A stretch of DNA of 64,000 bases from Prototheca cutis (GCA_002897115.2 BCIH01000007.1:62001-126000); one strand, 5' to 3'; shown: positions 46,112-57,751, counted from the first letter of the stretch. Notes: generated from the letters alone by a model not told the origin. Program-made: numbers and translations.

Positions 46112-47621
46112 TCAAGCGGCCAGCTTCTTGATCACGCTTGCAACGTACTTGCCCTGCACGGACCAAGGCATTGAAAATTGGCAGCAGGTGACGTGTCGTC
46201 CTTGGGCGCATCGCACGCTCTACACCTGTCCACGCGCACGCCGCATACCACGGCTACCCCTCCCACAAACAAGCAATTCGGCGTACCTGGTGCTCGGCGT
46301 GCGCCAGCTCCTGGTCGATGGGCTGGCGGCTGCCGTCGGCGGCGGCAAAAGTGGTCGCACCCTGTTCACCATCAGGCATGTGCAGTGGAAACGGAGACTT
46401 AGTCAATGGGATGATGATACACCGATTGCTGTTTTTTGTAAAATTCAAACCCATCTTGGCATTTATCCAACTTTACCGCACACAATCAATGCAGCAGATG
46501 GATGTAGAGAAAAAGCAAATAAAAAATTCACCCCGCCGCCATGCCCCAATCGCGCCCACTCACGTAGGCGGTGCCGCCGTGGAGGATGTCCATGCGGCTC
46601 TGGTCGGCAAAGGTATAGCCGACGGGGATGTAGACCATGCCGTGGTGGACAAAGTTGGGCAGGCTGGTCAGGACCGTGGTTTCCGAGCCACCGCCCTGGG
46701 TGCCGGTGGACACAAAGGCGGAGACGCCCTTGCCTACCAGGGTGCCCTTGACCCACAGGCCGCCGGTGGCGTCAAAGAAGGCCTTCATCTGCGCGGGCAT
46801 GGCACCAAACCTGGCAAAAAAAGAGGGGGATGGGGTGGTGAGTCTGGGGTTTAACAATGTTCTGGAATCCACCGCCGCCATCACGTGTCTCTGCACAGTC
46901 CAATCGGCTCCAAGCGCAACTTTCTATACCCTCCCCAGTCCCAGAGCACACAATGTTGTGCATCTAATAAACAACGTTCCAAACACAATGCAGTTCAGTC
47001 GCACCTGGTGGGGAAGCCAAAGATGAAACCGTCGAACTCGGGCAGCTTGTCGGGGGTGATCACGGGGACCTCCGGATCCTTGGGAGCGGCGTGCATCTTC
47101 TCCAGAATCTCAGCGGGCAGGGTCTCGGCCACCTGCACGTCGGGCTCGACGACAGGCACTTCAGCACAAAAGAACAGCATGGACGCATCAATGCTTCCAT
47201 CGAGAGCAGAACGGCCCTCCTCGCACCTGGTACAGCTCGGCCTTGACTCCCTCAACGGAGTTGGCACCGACCAGCACACGCTTCGCCATCTGGGCGATGT
47301 GGCCGTACCTGCAGTCATTGAGTGGTGTACGGAGGTGAGTATGTATCTCGTGTGGGGTGCATCGAGGAGCAGGGGCCATCCCTCCCGCGGGACGTACGTC
47401 GAGTAGTAGATCACTGCGATGCGCGCCATGTCGATGGACGAGGGCGACGACGAGCCAAGGGATGCTCGAGCAAAGGTTTGGACAATGAATCTCCGCTGGA
47501 TAATTGGAACTGAATACTGTGGAGGAGAAATGTTGCGTCTTTTATGCACTGCTGGGCCGGCGCGACGAGGGTTCAGCAACTGGGCAACGGCGGGTGATCG
47601 AGGGCAAAGCAGAGCTGACAT
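46112..47621 (-). CDS. WrbA-type NAD(P)H:quinone oxidoreductase, copy 1
   Basis: FMN-dependent two-electron quinone reductase of the flavodoxin fold, protecting against oxidative stress. Six exons on the minus strand: 47429-47398, 47308-47227, 47132-47005, 46810-46564, 46361-46287 and 46153-46112; in phase, 201 residues from the ATG at 47429 (MARIAVIYYSTYGHIAQMAK). FMN-phosphate loop YYSTYGHIA, FGFPTRFGAMPAQMKAF, STGTQGGGSETT and GATTFAAADGSRQP are WrbA hallmarks. The first exon is open upstream to another ATG at 47621, adding 64 residues rich in Arg, Ser and Pro (begins MSALLCPRSPAVAQLLNPRR), which could be an organelle presequence; the feature span includes it. The second copy lies 420 nt upstream in the same orientation. 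Confidence 0.92.
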
Positions 47622-48040
47622 AATTCTCAGGGACGGATGAGAGATGGGCGGGGGGGGGACGGGGGAGCAACGACAGTCAACGGGAAAGAACAGCCGCTCT
47701 CAGCACAAGGATCTCCAAATACTTGCATATGATTAGTATGGCGATGGTGTCTTTGGAACTTGGGGTTCTGGCGTTTTCCTAACGATCCCTAATTTGAGCT
47801 AGGGCTCTTGCGTGCTTTCCTCGCGGCTCCGGCGGCATTGTTGGACGGCCCACCCCAGAAAAATTCACCTGCGGACAGCCCGCCAGGAGTTCTGTAAGAT
47901 TGCATCTTCAGCATACAAGCCTCCCCTCTCTGATCCAAAACTGCCTAATCTTTCACTTTTTTTTTTCGGGGAAGGAATCCATTTCTTACACCGGCACTAT
48001 AGGTCCTACCACGCAATTCAAGTCACAGAGAAAGGGATGG
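47622..48040. other. Spacer between the two WrbA genes
   Basis: 419 nt: copy 2 3' end with a TGTAA on the minus strand (47990-47986, 51 nt after the stop) and the copy 1 promoter. No ORF of note. Confidence 0.5.
47986..47990 (-). promoter_or_regulatory. TGTAA poly(A) signal of WrbA copy 2
   Basis: TGTAA on the minus strand 51 nt downstream of the stop codon. Confidence 0.45.
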
Positions 48041-49375
48041 TCACTTTGCTGCCAATTTCTTGATGATGCCCGCCACATGTGCACCCTGCGGCACGGAGAC
48101 AAGGGCATGCACACTCAGGCTGCTGGACGTGGGGACAGAGGCAGAAATTCCACAGACGTTGGCTGAACATAGCAATTCCACAGAGTTTTGCCAGATGATC
48201 TTGAACCCCAAGACCTACCTGGTGTTTTGCCTGGTCGAGCTCGAGCTCCAGCGGTTGCCGGCTCCCGTCTGCACCCGCGATCGTCGCCGCGCCCTGTGGG
48301 TGTGGGGAGGAGAGGGAGGGCGTCGAAGCGTCAGGGACTGCATTCTTGCAACTGGGCAAGCACCGTTCACATGCCTGCCACACACCCGTGCCAATGGCCC
48401 TACATTAACCCCCAAAACCCGAATGCCCAGTGCTCACATAGGGTGTTCCGCCGCGGGGCTCGTCCGTGCCAAACAGCCTCTCGCCAAAGGAGTAGCCCGC
48501 GGGGACGAAGACCATGCCGTGGTGCGTGAACACCGGGACGCTCGTCAGCACCGTCGTCTCCAGACCGCCGCCCTGGGTGCCCGTGGAAGTGAAGATGGAG
48601 AAACCCTTGCCCACGAGCGCGCCGTTCACCCACAGGCCGCCCGTGGAGTCCGTCAGAGCCTTGAACTGGGCCGGCATGGAGCCAAATCGGGTTGGGAACC
48701 CAAACAGGAAGCCGTCATAGTCCGCCAGCTGCTCAGCTTTGAACACTGGGACGCTCGCGTCCTTGGCCGGAGCGTGCATGGCTTCAAGCACTTCGGCGGG
48801 GAGCGTCTCCTCCACCTGCACAGGCGTTGATCAGGAAGCATTACATCGAGAGTGCATTGCTACGTTGTGATCCAACGTCAAGCTGTCGCAAGGCCACACC
48901 ACGTCTAGGCACTGCAGCCGGTGCTGCACGCCTAGCCCTTCCTCTGTTCCAGCGACAGCTTGAAATGATGCCCATCTCTTTACCTGGAACAGGTCGGCCT
49001 TGACTCCAGGAACAGAGTTGACGCCGTCCACGACCTTCTTGGCAAGCCGTGCGATGTGTCCGTACCTGCAGGGGCGGGGCTGATGGCAGCTGCTCAGTGG
49101 GGACGTCCCTGCTCTGCAACGGACGGCGTGGGCCTACACCCAGCGCGTGATCATCGAACACCACCCCCTCCGGAGCCTCACGTCGAGTAGTAGACGACGG
49201 CGATCTTGGTTGTCACGGGTTCCTTTGGTGTTTCCTCGGCCTTGGGTTGGCTCTGGGGGCCACCGTTCGTCTCTTCCTTTGCCTTGGCCTCGGCCCTGGT
49301 CATGGTGACCGCCTTGATCGGCTTCGAGGCCGGCTCGGGCGCCACAGCGCCCTCGCTGCTGCAGCAATTCCCCAT
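48041..49375 (-). CDS. WrbA-type quinone oxidoreductase, copy 2, with acylation-type N-terminus
   Basis: Paralogue of the neighbouring gene. Five exons on the minus strand: 49375-49182, 49065-48984, 48815-48438, 48293-48219 and 48085-48041; in phase, 257 residues. The catalytic part is the same (YYSTYGHIARLAKK, FGFPTRFGSMPAQFKAL, STGTQGGGLETT, GATIAGADGSRQP). Two differences stand out. First, a 53-residue N-terminal extension begins MGNCCSSEGAVAPEPASKPI, a Gly-2 N-myristoylation consensus with adjacent Cys for palmitoylation, followed by a Lys/Glu-rich linker; this predicts attachment to plasma membrane or another endomembrane. Second, the intron that splits the Arg of PTRF in copy 1 is absent. 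The other intron positions are shared, as expected for a tandem duplication. Confidence 0.93.
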
Positions 49376-51087
49376 GATGACTGATTCTTATGTACAAAGT
49401 ATGGATCACTGAGAATTCCGTGCCATTTTCCGCAGATCTTGCGCTCCTTTTTGTTTCCCGGACACATAAGTCGCGGTCGGGTTCACGTAAACTGGCACAG
49501 GGGGTTACTCGCGATCGGGGACCCCATCCACAAAATAAAGATGTTTGTCACAACGCAGTTTTCTACGTCAAACGACTGACGAATTCGTGAAGACAATTTT
49601 GAAAATCTGGGCGTTCATGCACGACGCCCGCCTCTGAAGCATCACCACGGCGTTGTACGGATGGTCCAGCCTTTGCAAACAACGCTGATAGGCGTTTTGA
49701 AACGCCTGTCCTCTTTGCAATTTTGCACAAATGCTGTTTGGAAGGCTAGGCAGGGAACAGAGGGCAGTGTGTTTGGGCTTGAAGTTGGTTCCCGAACGCT
49801 GCCCCTTGGGCTGGGCGTGACGGCGCGGGACTGCCAAGACAGGAACGACAGGAACCCCCTCTGCACGCCACTTTCATCAGGGGCCCCTCATGATCGTGCT
49901 TAGGGGTGATTACTGCATCGCTATGCTCACAATTCGGGCGAGTCGTGTTCGGTCAAACAGTTGTAGAGAGTTCGGTCTAGGAGTCGAGTTGTGGTGTCGG
50001 GAGCGCGAAGTAAATGGCACTGGTCCGGTTTCCAGGGGCCCTCGGATCGGCATCATGCTCTTTTCCTGGGGATCGACATCGGGAGCAAGCCTTGTGGCCC
50101 TTCGATCAGGCACTGAGATTGGCGTGGGATCGCCTGAAATTGCGACGATACCACTCCAGGCGACCCGCCACCCAAGAGCAGACTCTGTTTGGATGCAATT
50201 TGTCTCTAAACCTGGCAGAAACCCCTGGCACGGTTTGGCCTTAGCTGTACCGCCGCGGGTTCTGGCTTCCCGGCTGGAGCCCGACATGTGCACTGCTAAA
50301 AGTGTGGAGGGTCACCCAATTAATTGCATGCCAAGTCTGATATCTTTCCTTGCATACCCGTGGGACCGCCTACAAGGCGATGGCCCGGATTGCAGAACAC
50401 CTCTGGCGGCCATGCCGCAATCGAACATGGGCGGTTCTGAAATTCTAGTGCCAGTGGCAGCACTTTGTCAGAGGCAATCAATACCCACAGAAAAGGGGCA
50501 AGCCACCCTGGCCTCCGGCCATCGTGCGCATCTTTGGCGTGAGCCCCCTCCTGTTGCAGCAGTAGCAGCACTGAAGAACTGCGCACACAGCGCGTCACCG
50601 ACGCAGTCCCAGTGTGCCTGCCTGCCTTTGGCGCACCACGACTCGCGCGAACGCCGACCGAGCGTGTCCCGGTTGAGCACCAGTGCAAAGCCGCCAAGCC
50701 TAGTCAGGAGCACATCCGCGAGAGAAAACGTGCATGCAGTCCTTGAACAGGAGACTACACCACTCCTGCAGACTGACCGATCTGGCATCACGTTCCATCC
50801 CAGGACACTGCGTGGGTCAAGCACGCATCAGTTCCAGTTCTGCTGGCAGTGGCCACCAACTTGTCTAGACAGTTACAGAATTTTGAAGGGGGTGTCCATT
50901 CAACAGGTCTTCATCCCGTCAGGGAGAACTGAGTCAAGAGAGGATGCCCATCAGTTCTTGCCTGCACATGACAAGAAGCAGTGGGGTGGACTGGATTGCT
51001 CGGGTCCGTGTGGGCGGTCCACACACATCCTTGGCCCAGCCTGAACCCAGCCCTCGCGATGCAGGCAGGCCCGGATCCTCGTCATCC
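49376..51087. other. Sparse region with one long unexplained frame
   Basis: 1.7 kb between WrbA copy 2 and COX7a. No recognisable gene. One plus-strand frame, 49890-51044, runs 384 codons from an ATG; it has no domain and mixed composition, and part would be the 3' UTR of the COX7a gene on the other strand. It may be chance in GC-rich DNA or an orphan gene. Confidence 0.4.
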
Positions 51088-51362
51088 TCACTCACCCGCG
51101 CTGGTGATCAGATTGAAGTAGCCCTTCACCACCAGGACGGCGCCCACGGCGACGATGCCCGCCGGGATGACGACGGAGGACAGGCGGTCGCCCTTGCCTG
51201 CACGGGAGCACCTCATCGCCCCTTGAGGCTCAAAATTGCCATACTTTTTCAAGCGCACGTGCATGCCACTCCCTGAGCCCACGCACCCTTGAGGTGGATG
51301 TACACCCCGTTGGGGTTCTGGAAGTACTTCTGCACCTCCTTCACGGCAGCCTCGCCCGCCAT
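51088..51362 (-). CDS. COX7A: Cytochrome c oxidase subunit VIIa-like protein (61 aa)
   Basis: Small single-pass subunit of respiratory complex IV. Two exons on the minus strand, 51362-51287 and 51197-51088 (GTGCGT donor, phase kept), give 61 residues. The N-terminal matrix part has EVQKYFQNPNGVYIHLKG, followed by GDRLSSVVIPAGIVAVGAVL and VVKGYFNLITSAGE: a short loop, one membrane helix and a short tail. The LKG-x-D-R/K-SSVVIP arrangement matches plant COX7a. There is no cleavable presequence, as usual for this subunit. It is head-to-head with WDR6 with 316 nt between start codons, so the two probably share a promoter region. Confidence 0.75.
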
Positions 51363-51678
51363 CGTGTTCTCTTCGCAATTGAGGCGAAGAAAGGATTTGC
51401 AACAGGGAGAGTGTGAGAGCGGAGCAAGCTTGGCGCCGTTGGGGTGGGTTTAGTACTGCTGGTCGGGTGGGGGGACACGAGGCCGAGGCTCCCATGGGCC
51501 GGAACATGTTCTCATTCCCCGGGCCTCAGCACAGCAGGGAGTCGCAGGCCCGTGAGGGATGGATGTGACACACCACAGCCAAGCAGCAGTGCAGGCTGAG
51601 GCTGTGATCGCTGTCACTCCGACACGCCCAACTCAATACTGAAATTATGGTTTGATAGACCACACTCACTGGCGGATA
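51363..51678. promoter_or_regulatory. Shared bidirectional promoter region, COX7a/WDR6
   Basis: 316 nt between the two start codons of divergent genes. No TATA box or named element stands out; there is a run of G/C-rich sequence near 51460-51530. Confidence 0.5.
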
Positions 51679-54600
51679 ATGGGCGCCGATTCGGGCCTGG
51701 GAGCGGCGGAGTCCCTGGCATATGTGGGGGACATTGCGGCGCTGGCGGCCGTGGAGACCGGGCCATACGTGCTCCTTGGGTCCGGGTCATCCGTGCGATG
51801 CCTATCATTGAGTGTCCAATGTGATTGGAGCAGCGTGGTGGCGCTTCCGGATGCAGTACGGGTGCATGGACTCCACCTGGTCAGTGAACTGGGAGCCGGC
51901 GGCCTGGAGGATGCTGGGGCACCTGGAGCAGCTTGCCCTTGGCCCCGGCAAAAGGAGCAGCTGGTCATGGCCTATGGCGATCGCCATGCCAGCATTCTGG
52001 GTCTGCAGCTGGCGGATGGCAGCCTGAAACTGCTGCACCGTCTTCCCAGAACGAGTCACTGGGTGATGACAGGCCGCGCATGGGCTGTCAGGAGTACGGC
52101 GAACGCCCCCGCTGAAATTCATCTGCTGCTGGGTTTGGCGGACAACAGCGTGTGCAAGCTGGTCATCGAAGCAGCCCAGGGCCCTGGCGGTTGCGCCAGC
52201 ATTCATCAGCAATGGCGCAGGCACTCTGCGGAGAACATGCTGCTGTACTCCATGGACCTGCGCCTCGAGTGGGGCTGGAGGGGTAAGCCTGCCACCGGTG
52301 CCAGCAAGGAACACGAGGACAACAACAGCAGCGCCGCCATGGAGCCACGGGTGCTCGTGGCGGCTGGCACCATTTTCCTGGACGTCATTGTGTGGGAGGC
52401 TGACTCAGGGCATGGCGATCCGAGTCCTATGCTCGCCAGACTGCGGGGACACCAAGGGTCCATCCACCGTGTCGTCTGGGCGCCTGGGCCGGATCTGCTC
52501 TTGGCATCGGCCTCCGATGACCGCACCCTGTGCATCTGGGACCTAAGTTCTGATGCGATTCGGTCGCTTTCAAATGCTGTGGGGCCGTCTGGCCGACCGC
52601 AGGAGGACAACGTTGTTGAGGACGCCAATCCATCGCCGTCGGAAGAAAGCAGCCTTGACATCTTGCCCCGGATGGTGCTGTTTGGACACGACGCGCGGCT
52701 GTGGGATGCGTGCTTCCTTCGTTCCCTGGGCGCCGTCGTCAGCGTCGCCGAGGACCGCACCGCCAGGGTCTGGTGCCTGGAATCGGGCCGCTGCCGCGCC
52801 GTCATCCACGTACGCCGTGTGTGGATTATGTGATCGTGCTGGGTCTTGGGTGCTGCAAATGGGATTCGCACGCTTTTCTCGCCATTCCAGATGGACCGGG
52901 GGGACCCATTCTCAGCCATCCCAATCCAAACACCCCCGAACAAATGCAGGGCCATGCCGGCCGTGGCATCTGGCAGTGCACCTCCATGCTGGACGACAGC
53001 GTGCTGGTGACGGGTGGGGCCGACGGCGGTGTGCACGTCTGGCGCATCAGCGACTGGCTGGATGGGGGTCGTGTGCCGCCAGAGGTCAGTTCCACAGCAA
53101 AAAGCTCTGCACCCTGCGTCGAGCATGCAGTCTGTCGGATTCCCGACGACAACCCCGGGGGCGACGATGGCAGCCCGTGGCGACCTGCCTCGGCTGCAGC
53201 CGCCGCCGCCGAAGAACAGTTGTCGAGGGCNAGGGACAGCAAGAGCGAGCATGTGCGGTGCCTGTGCTCCTTGTCCGAAGATGACATGCTCGTGGGCACG
53301 AATCGAGGCCTGCTGTACCGCCTGACGGGGCGGGGCACGGGCGGGAACGGCCCAGCCTGGCGCAAGCTCTGGCGCAGCCCGCGCTTGAGCCCGGTTCTGG
53401 ATATTTCTCCGAGTCCCAGTGGGTCCCACGTTCTGCTCACGGAGCTCAGCGGGTTCGTCATCACGCTGGACCTCGATGCCTGCGATGCCTCTGGTGGTTC
53501 CACTGGGAAAGTGCCAGAGCCAGCGCTGCAGCGGGGTGCAGCAATTAGCGAAGAGCAGCAACACGGTTCGACTTGTGGGGATGCCAATCATCCCCATCCC
53601 ATTGCCGTGGAGTGGAAGCCGTTTTCTGCTGCCCCAGCACGCGGGGCATTCTGGATGCCGGCTCAACCCATGGATTTTGATGTGCAATGCAACGTCCGGC
53701 CTGGAGACAATACCTCCCCATACCGATGGGTCTGCTGTGCCGGGGCGGACGGCGAGCTTGGCGTCTGGGACTTGGGTGCACCATGGATCGAGTCGCCAGG
53801 CAGCCCTGCACCGCTGGCTCGTTGGGCCTCGCCCTTTGGTCGGCGAGTGACGGCGCTGTCCGCGGCCTGGCAGCAGTGCGGTGAGATGGGTGTCGCTGCC
53901 GCCGCCGGCAACAAAGTTAGCTGTCTCATCGTGGCGGGCGACGACAAGGGCAACCTCTGCGTGTTTTCCTGGGCACGCCAGCCGGGGATGGATGGGATTG
54001 ACTCCGGCGTGGACCCTAGCGCTCTACAGCAAGTCAACGCAGCACTAGCAGCAGACAACAGCAGCCACATCAGATCACCCAAGGAGCCCAGTCAAGCTGC
54101 CGCGCCGATGCTGGCGGCATCAGTCCGTCTGGCGCATGGCGGCGGTGGCCCCGTTCGTCTCGTCCGTGCTTTCCACGATAGCACGCTGGCCAGTGCTGGC
54201 GGCGACGGCTGCACCCGGTTCTGGGCGCTGGAACCTGCGCGCGATGACAAGCGTGGAAAGGGCAGACTGCACTGCCTGGCCGCCACGCAGCACGAGGGCA
54301 TCTGCGCCATGCTCTATGACGATGCCTGCCTGGATGGACAGCTAGGCTTCGAGGTCGCGGCAGGAACCGTCTTTCGTGGGAGCGATGCCGCTACCGGCGA
54401 AGGCACCACCCCGATGGGCATTGAGTCCTCTGCATCCCATGTCACCACACCGATCCCACGGATGGTGGCTGGGTTTCAGGCTAGCCAACTGATCATTCGG
54501 GATGGCACCGCGGGGGTTGAGGTGGCGCGGGTGTCCTGCGGCGGCTGGCGGCGGCCCACCACGTTCTTTGCACGGGGGCCCGACACGCTCTCTTTCCTGC

Positions 54601-56297
54601 ACGCCGCGAATCGAGTCATCATGCGGTACACCCGGTCTGCGGGTTGTGCCATGAGTGAAGCAGGCGCTGCCACGGACAGAGCACCAGCCACCACGGCGCT
54701 ACCGACCCCACGGACGCTGATCCCTGGCTGGCACGGGATGGAGGTCAACGCCGTGGCCCTGCGCCCGCTGAACCGGCCGAAGCATGGTGCAGACGTGGAC
54801 GGTGACGGTTCAGTCAGCGGCACAAGTGCCACTTCATTATCCGATTGCACCGCAGCAGCTGGTTCCCCGCGGCTTTTGGAGTGCGTGACCGGCGGGGAAG
54901 ACGGCACGCTGCGCATGCTGACCGTGGATCTGGGGCAGCTTCCGCGCGGCTTCCNGCCGGGCCACACGGCGCGGGCCATCTCGGGCAACGCCATCCGATC
55001 GCTGTGCCTGCTGCGTGGCGACGGCCAGCAATCCAAGATGCTTGGGTACTGCAAGGATGACGTACAGGACTCAATTGTGATCACCGGTGGGTCCAAGCAG
55101 ACGACCATGGTGTGGGTGTTGGAAAGCGCGGGGCAACGACGGCCCTGGACCCCGGAGCTCGCAGTGCTGGCTAGCGNCGAAGAAAGCGTGGCGGACAAGC
55201 CNCGGAGGACAGCATGTTGGGGCCTGCCCCGCTCGGCAGCCGACGCCCGCATCCTCTGTGTTGCGGCGCTGGAGATTGGCAGCTCCTGCCCTGACGGGAT
55301 GTCGACGGGTCCGGTAACGACAGCTGTGCTCCAACCGTCCTCCTGGTCGCCACCGGCCACGCTTCTGCTGACTGGTGTCGGCAGCGGCGAGGTCTACGTC
55401 TCTATGTTGTCGTCACCGGGTCATTCACCACAACGCGTGGCACAGCTGCCCTGGCAAGGCGGGTTGGCCCTCTCAGCAGCCTGCTGCATGGTGGACCCTG
55501 GGCAACGGGCGGTTGGCATCGTCGGTACCTCTGACGGCAGCCTGGCGCTGTGGGAGCTGGGACCCTTGGCCTGGCCAGGTAGTGACGGTGCCGCCGCCAG
55601 CAACAGCGGCTTGGGATCTCCCACGCCCTCGGGCACTGGCGAGGAAAGCGTCTCTCAACGGTCATCTCCTGCCGCAGCACCAACAGAGCCCGTGGTCGTT
55701 GTCCCCGGCATGCACCAGTCCGGGGTCAACACGATGGGCTGCATGTGGATGCCAGGTAAGAAATGAGATGCTGAGGCAATGATGGTGGCTGCCGGTAGCA
55801 GATTCCCATTCTCTGTGCATGCTGATGTGATGAAATTGGATGACCAACCCTACCCAGCAACATCACCGCTGCATCCAGCTTCTCATCAACCCCAATCCAC
55901 AGGTCTCAACCAGCTCCTTGTGGTCACAGGGGGCGATGATCAGGCACTCGCTGCAGTGCTGCTGCGACCAGGAGACAGCGCGAAAGACGGTTGGACAGTC
56001 ACAGACCGGTCATGCGTCCCCAATGCCCATGGCTCGGCCGTGCGCGGCGCTTGGACCGATGGCAATGTAGTTTTCACAGCTGGTCTGGACCAGCGGGTGC
56101 GTTGCTGGCGCGTGCAGGTCCTGGGGCCAGGCGGTCTTTGCCTGNCACAGGGCCGGATGCAACGGACCCAGGTGCTGGAGCCGACAGACCTGGACGCCTG
56201 TGCCCTGGGATCAGGGGCATACGCCATTCTCGTCGGCGGCAGGGGCATGGAACTGCTGCGATGGCAGTGGCCCCCCGTTGAACCTCTGGTGATCTGA
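51679..56297 (+). CDS. WDR6: WDR6/Trm734-type WD40 protein, tRNA 2'-O-methylation cofactor
   Basis: Partner of the Trm7/FTSJ1 methyltransferase, directing 2'-O-methylation of the wobble base (position 34) in tRNA. Three exons, 51679-52809, 52950-55755 and 55903-56297, phase kept; 1,443 residues. The N-terminus AYVGDIAALAAVETG, VLLGSGSSVRCLSL and VRVHGLHL match WDR6 blade 1. Next come MAYGDRHASILGLQL, the WD repeat GHQGSIHRVVWAPGPDLLLA with SASDDRTLCIWDL, and GHAGRGIWQC at the exon 1/2 join, the most diagnostic WDR6 stretch. The C-terminal half is long with Ser/Thr-rich inserts, and exon 3 opens with LLVVTGGDDQALAAVLL. About 14 blades, two or three propellers, are expected. Five N positions lie in exons 2 and 3. 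No introns longer than 150 nt. Confidence 0.9.
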
Positions 56298-56680
56298 GTG
56301 CTCTCATGTCTCCGGCGTGCCGCCACCCGGCACTCTGTCAGAGATACCTTCCTCCCCTCCAAAAACCAATTCATTTTCGTGGCTTCTGAAAGCACTGCCT
56401 TGGCCCCAACCATCCTCTTGGGTGCGTTGTCTAAAATGTTTGCGTAGCAGCAGCAAGCACGCAGCTTCCAAAAAGGGGACGGGCAGGCACGACGCATGTG
56501 AGACCAGACAAACAAGCTCCTGGATCAAAATTCCTAGTTTACAGCATTCCATGGCGGGTACCGACCGGCCCTCTTGCATGTGCTGGGGGTGGCGCTTGGC
56601 CCAGCTGTGCAGCCTGACCCCTGCCCCCTCCACCCAAGACAGGCGCTCCAGCCCAGCGAGCGCCTCGTGTCCGCCCGTGC
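56298..56680. other. Convergent 3' region of WDR6 and thioredoxin z
   Basis: 383 nt between stop codons of convergent genes; no ORF of note. Confidence 0.5.
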
Positions 56681-57751
56681 TCAGTTGTGCAGTGTGCCGT
56701 TTCCTTCCGGTTGCCGTGTGGCTGGGGGTTGCGTCGAGGCGTTGCGCACAATCTCGATGATCTTATCTGCAGCCAGCAAGCCCTCTGTCCGCGTGGCCGG
56801 CTTGTCGGCATCTGCCGGCACCACAATGACTGTGGGCAAGCCCATAATCTGCGGTGGAGCGGAGGAACAAGCAGAATGGCGGTGCACACAAGCAAAGATG
56901 CGCTCAGAAATGGACCTGCCAATGGGTCTTCCCTTGCACGGGACTCCCAATGCCCAGGAACTATCAGCCCACCACTACCACCGCACTCACCTGTAGCTGG
57001 TTTGAAATGTCGGGGTGGCGGTCGGTATCAATCTTCAGGATCTCCACGCCATCGCCCACGGCCTCTGCTACCTAAGGTGAGAGGAGGCGCGGGAAGCATC
57101 CCGCGGTCAGTCCAGGTTGCCATGCATACCCAAGGACACAAGCCCGGCCGGCACAAGTAGTGTCCGCTCCCTAAACCCTACAGATCATCCCACCCAACTG
57201 CGCTGCCCTTGTCCCCAGAAAAATCACCCAGCATGAACACCTCAATGTTCAACAACAAAACACTGCTCACCTTGACGAGTTCCTTTGCTTGCAAGACACA
57301 GGGTCCACACCAAGTGGCATAAAAGTCGATGATGAGGGTCTTGGCCCGCTCCTGCACCGCCTGCTCCAACTCCTTGGCCCCAACCTCCCGAATCTGCCGG
57401 CAGGAGGAGAAAGCATTATGCCTTGGTATCTTGATGCAGAAGACCCAGAGATCACCAGGGCCCAACCCTGTTATCGCTGTGGCAGGCCGCTGGGCACACC
57501 GCGCGTCCCCCCCCCAACACACACCCCCACATCAACATCAGCATCATCCAGGTGGGTTCCACGCGACCTGCCTTGGCTGGTGCGCTCGCTCGACACACAG
57601 TCCTCTGCGTCTTCACCCTCTGTGAGGCTCCTGGGGCTACCCGCGCGCGCGCACAGGCCGGTCCATGCGCCGGCCTGTGCAGGACAGGCAGGGCCATGCG
57701 CGACGTCAGGGCCGGGGCACAGGGACCGACGGCTCCCACCCGATGTGCCAT
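56681..57751 (-). CDS. TRXZ: Thioredoxin z (CITRX-type), plastid
   Basis: Plastid thioredoxin associated with the plastid-encoded RNA polymerase. Four exons on the minus strand: 57751-57563, 57393-57271, 57071-56991 and 56848-56681, all phase 0; 186 residues. Exon 1 codes for a 63-residue plastid-type transit peptide (MAHRVGAVGPCAPALTSRMA; Ala/Arg/Ser-rich, ending ...VCRASAPAKAGR). The thioredoxin fold has the active site DFYATWCGPC (Cys 92 and 95), EILKIDTDRHPD, the cis-Pro MGLPTVIVVP and TRTEGLLAADKI. The TEGL-type C-terminal strand is typical of TRX z rather than of thioredoxins f or m. The exon 1 donor, GTGGAA, is weak. The transcribed TG-rich intron 1 (57394-57562) is short. Confidence 0.88.

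Noticed and set aside
46563..46593. WrbA copy 1 reading through the exon 4 donor into a longer frame
   Set aside because: The read-through adds only a few residues before a stop and loses the conserved GATTFAAADGSRQ segment, which is regained by splicing.
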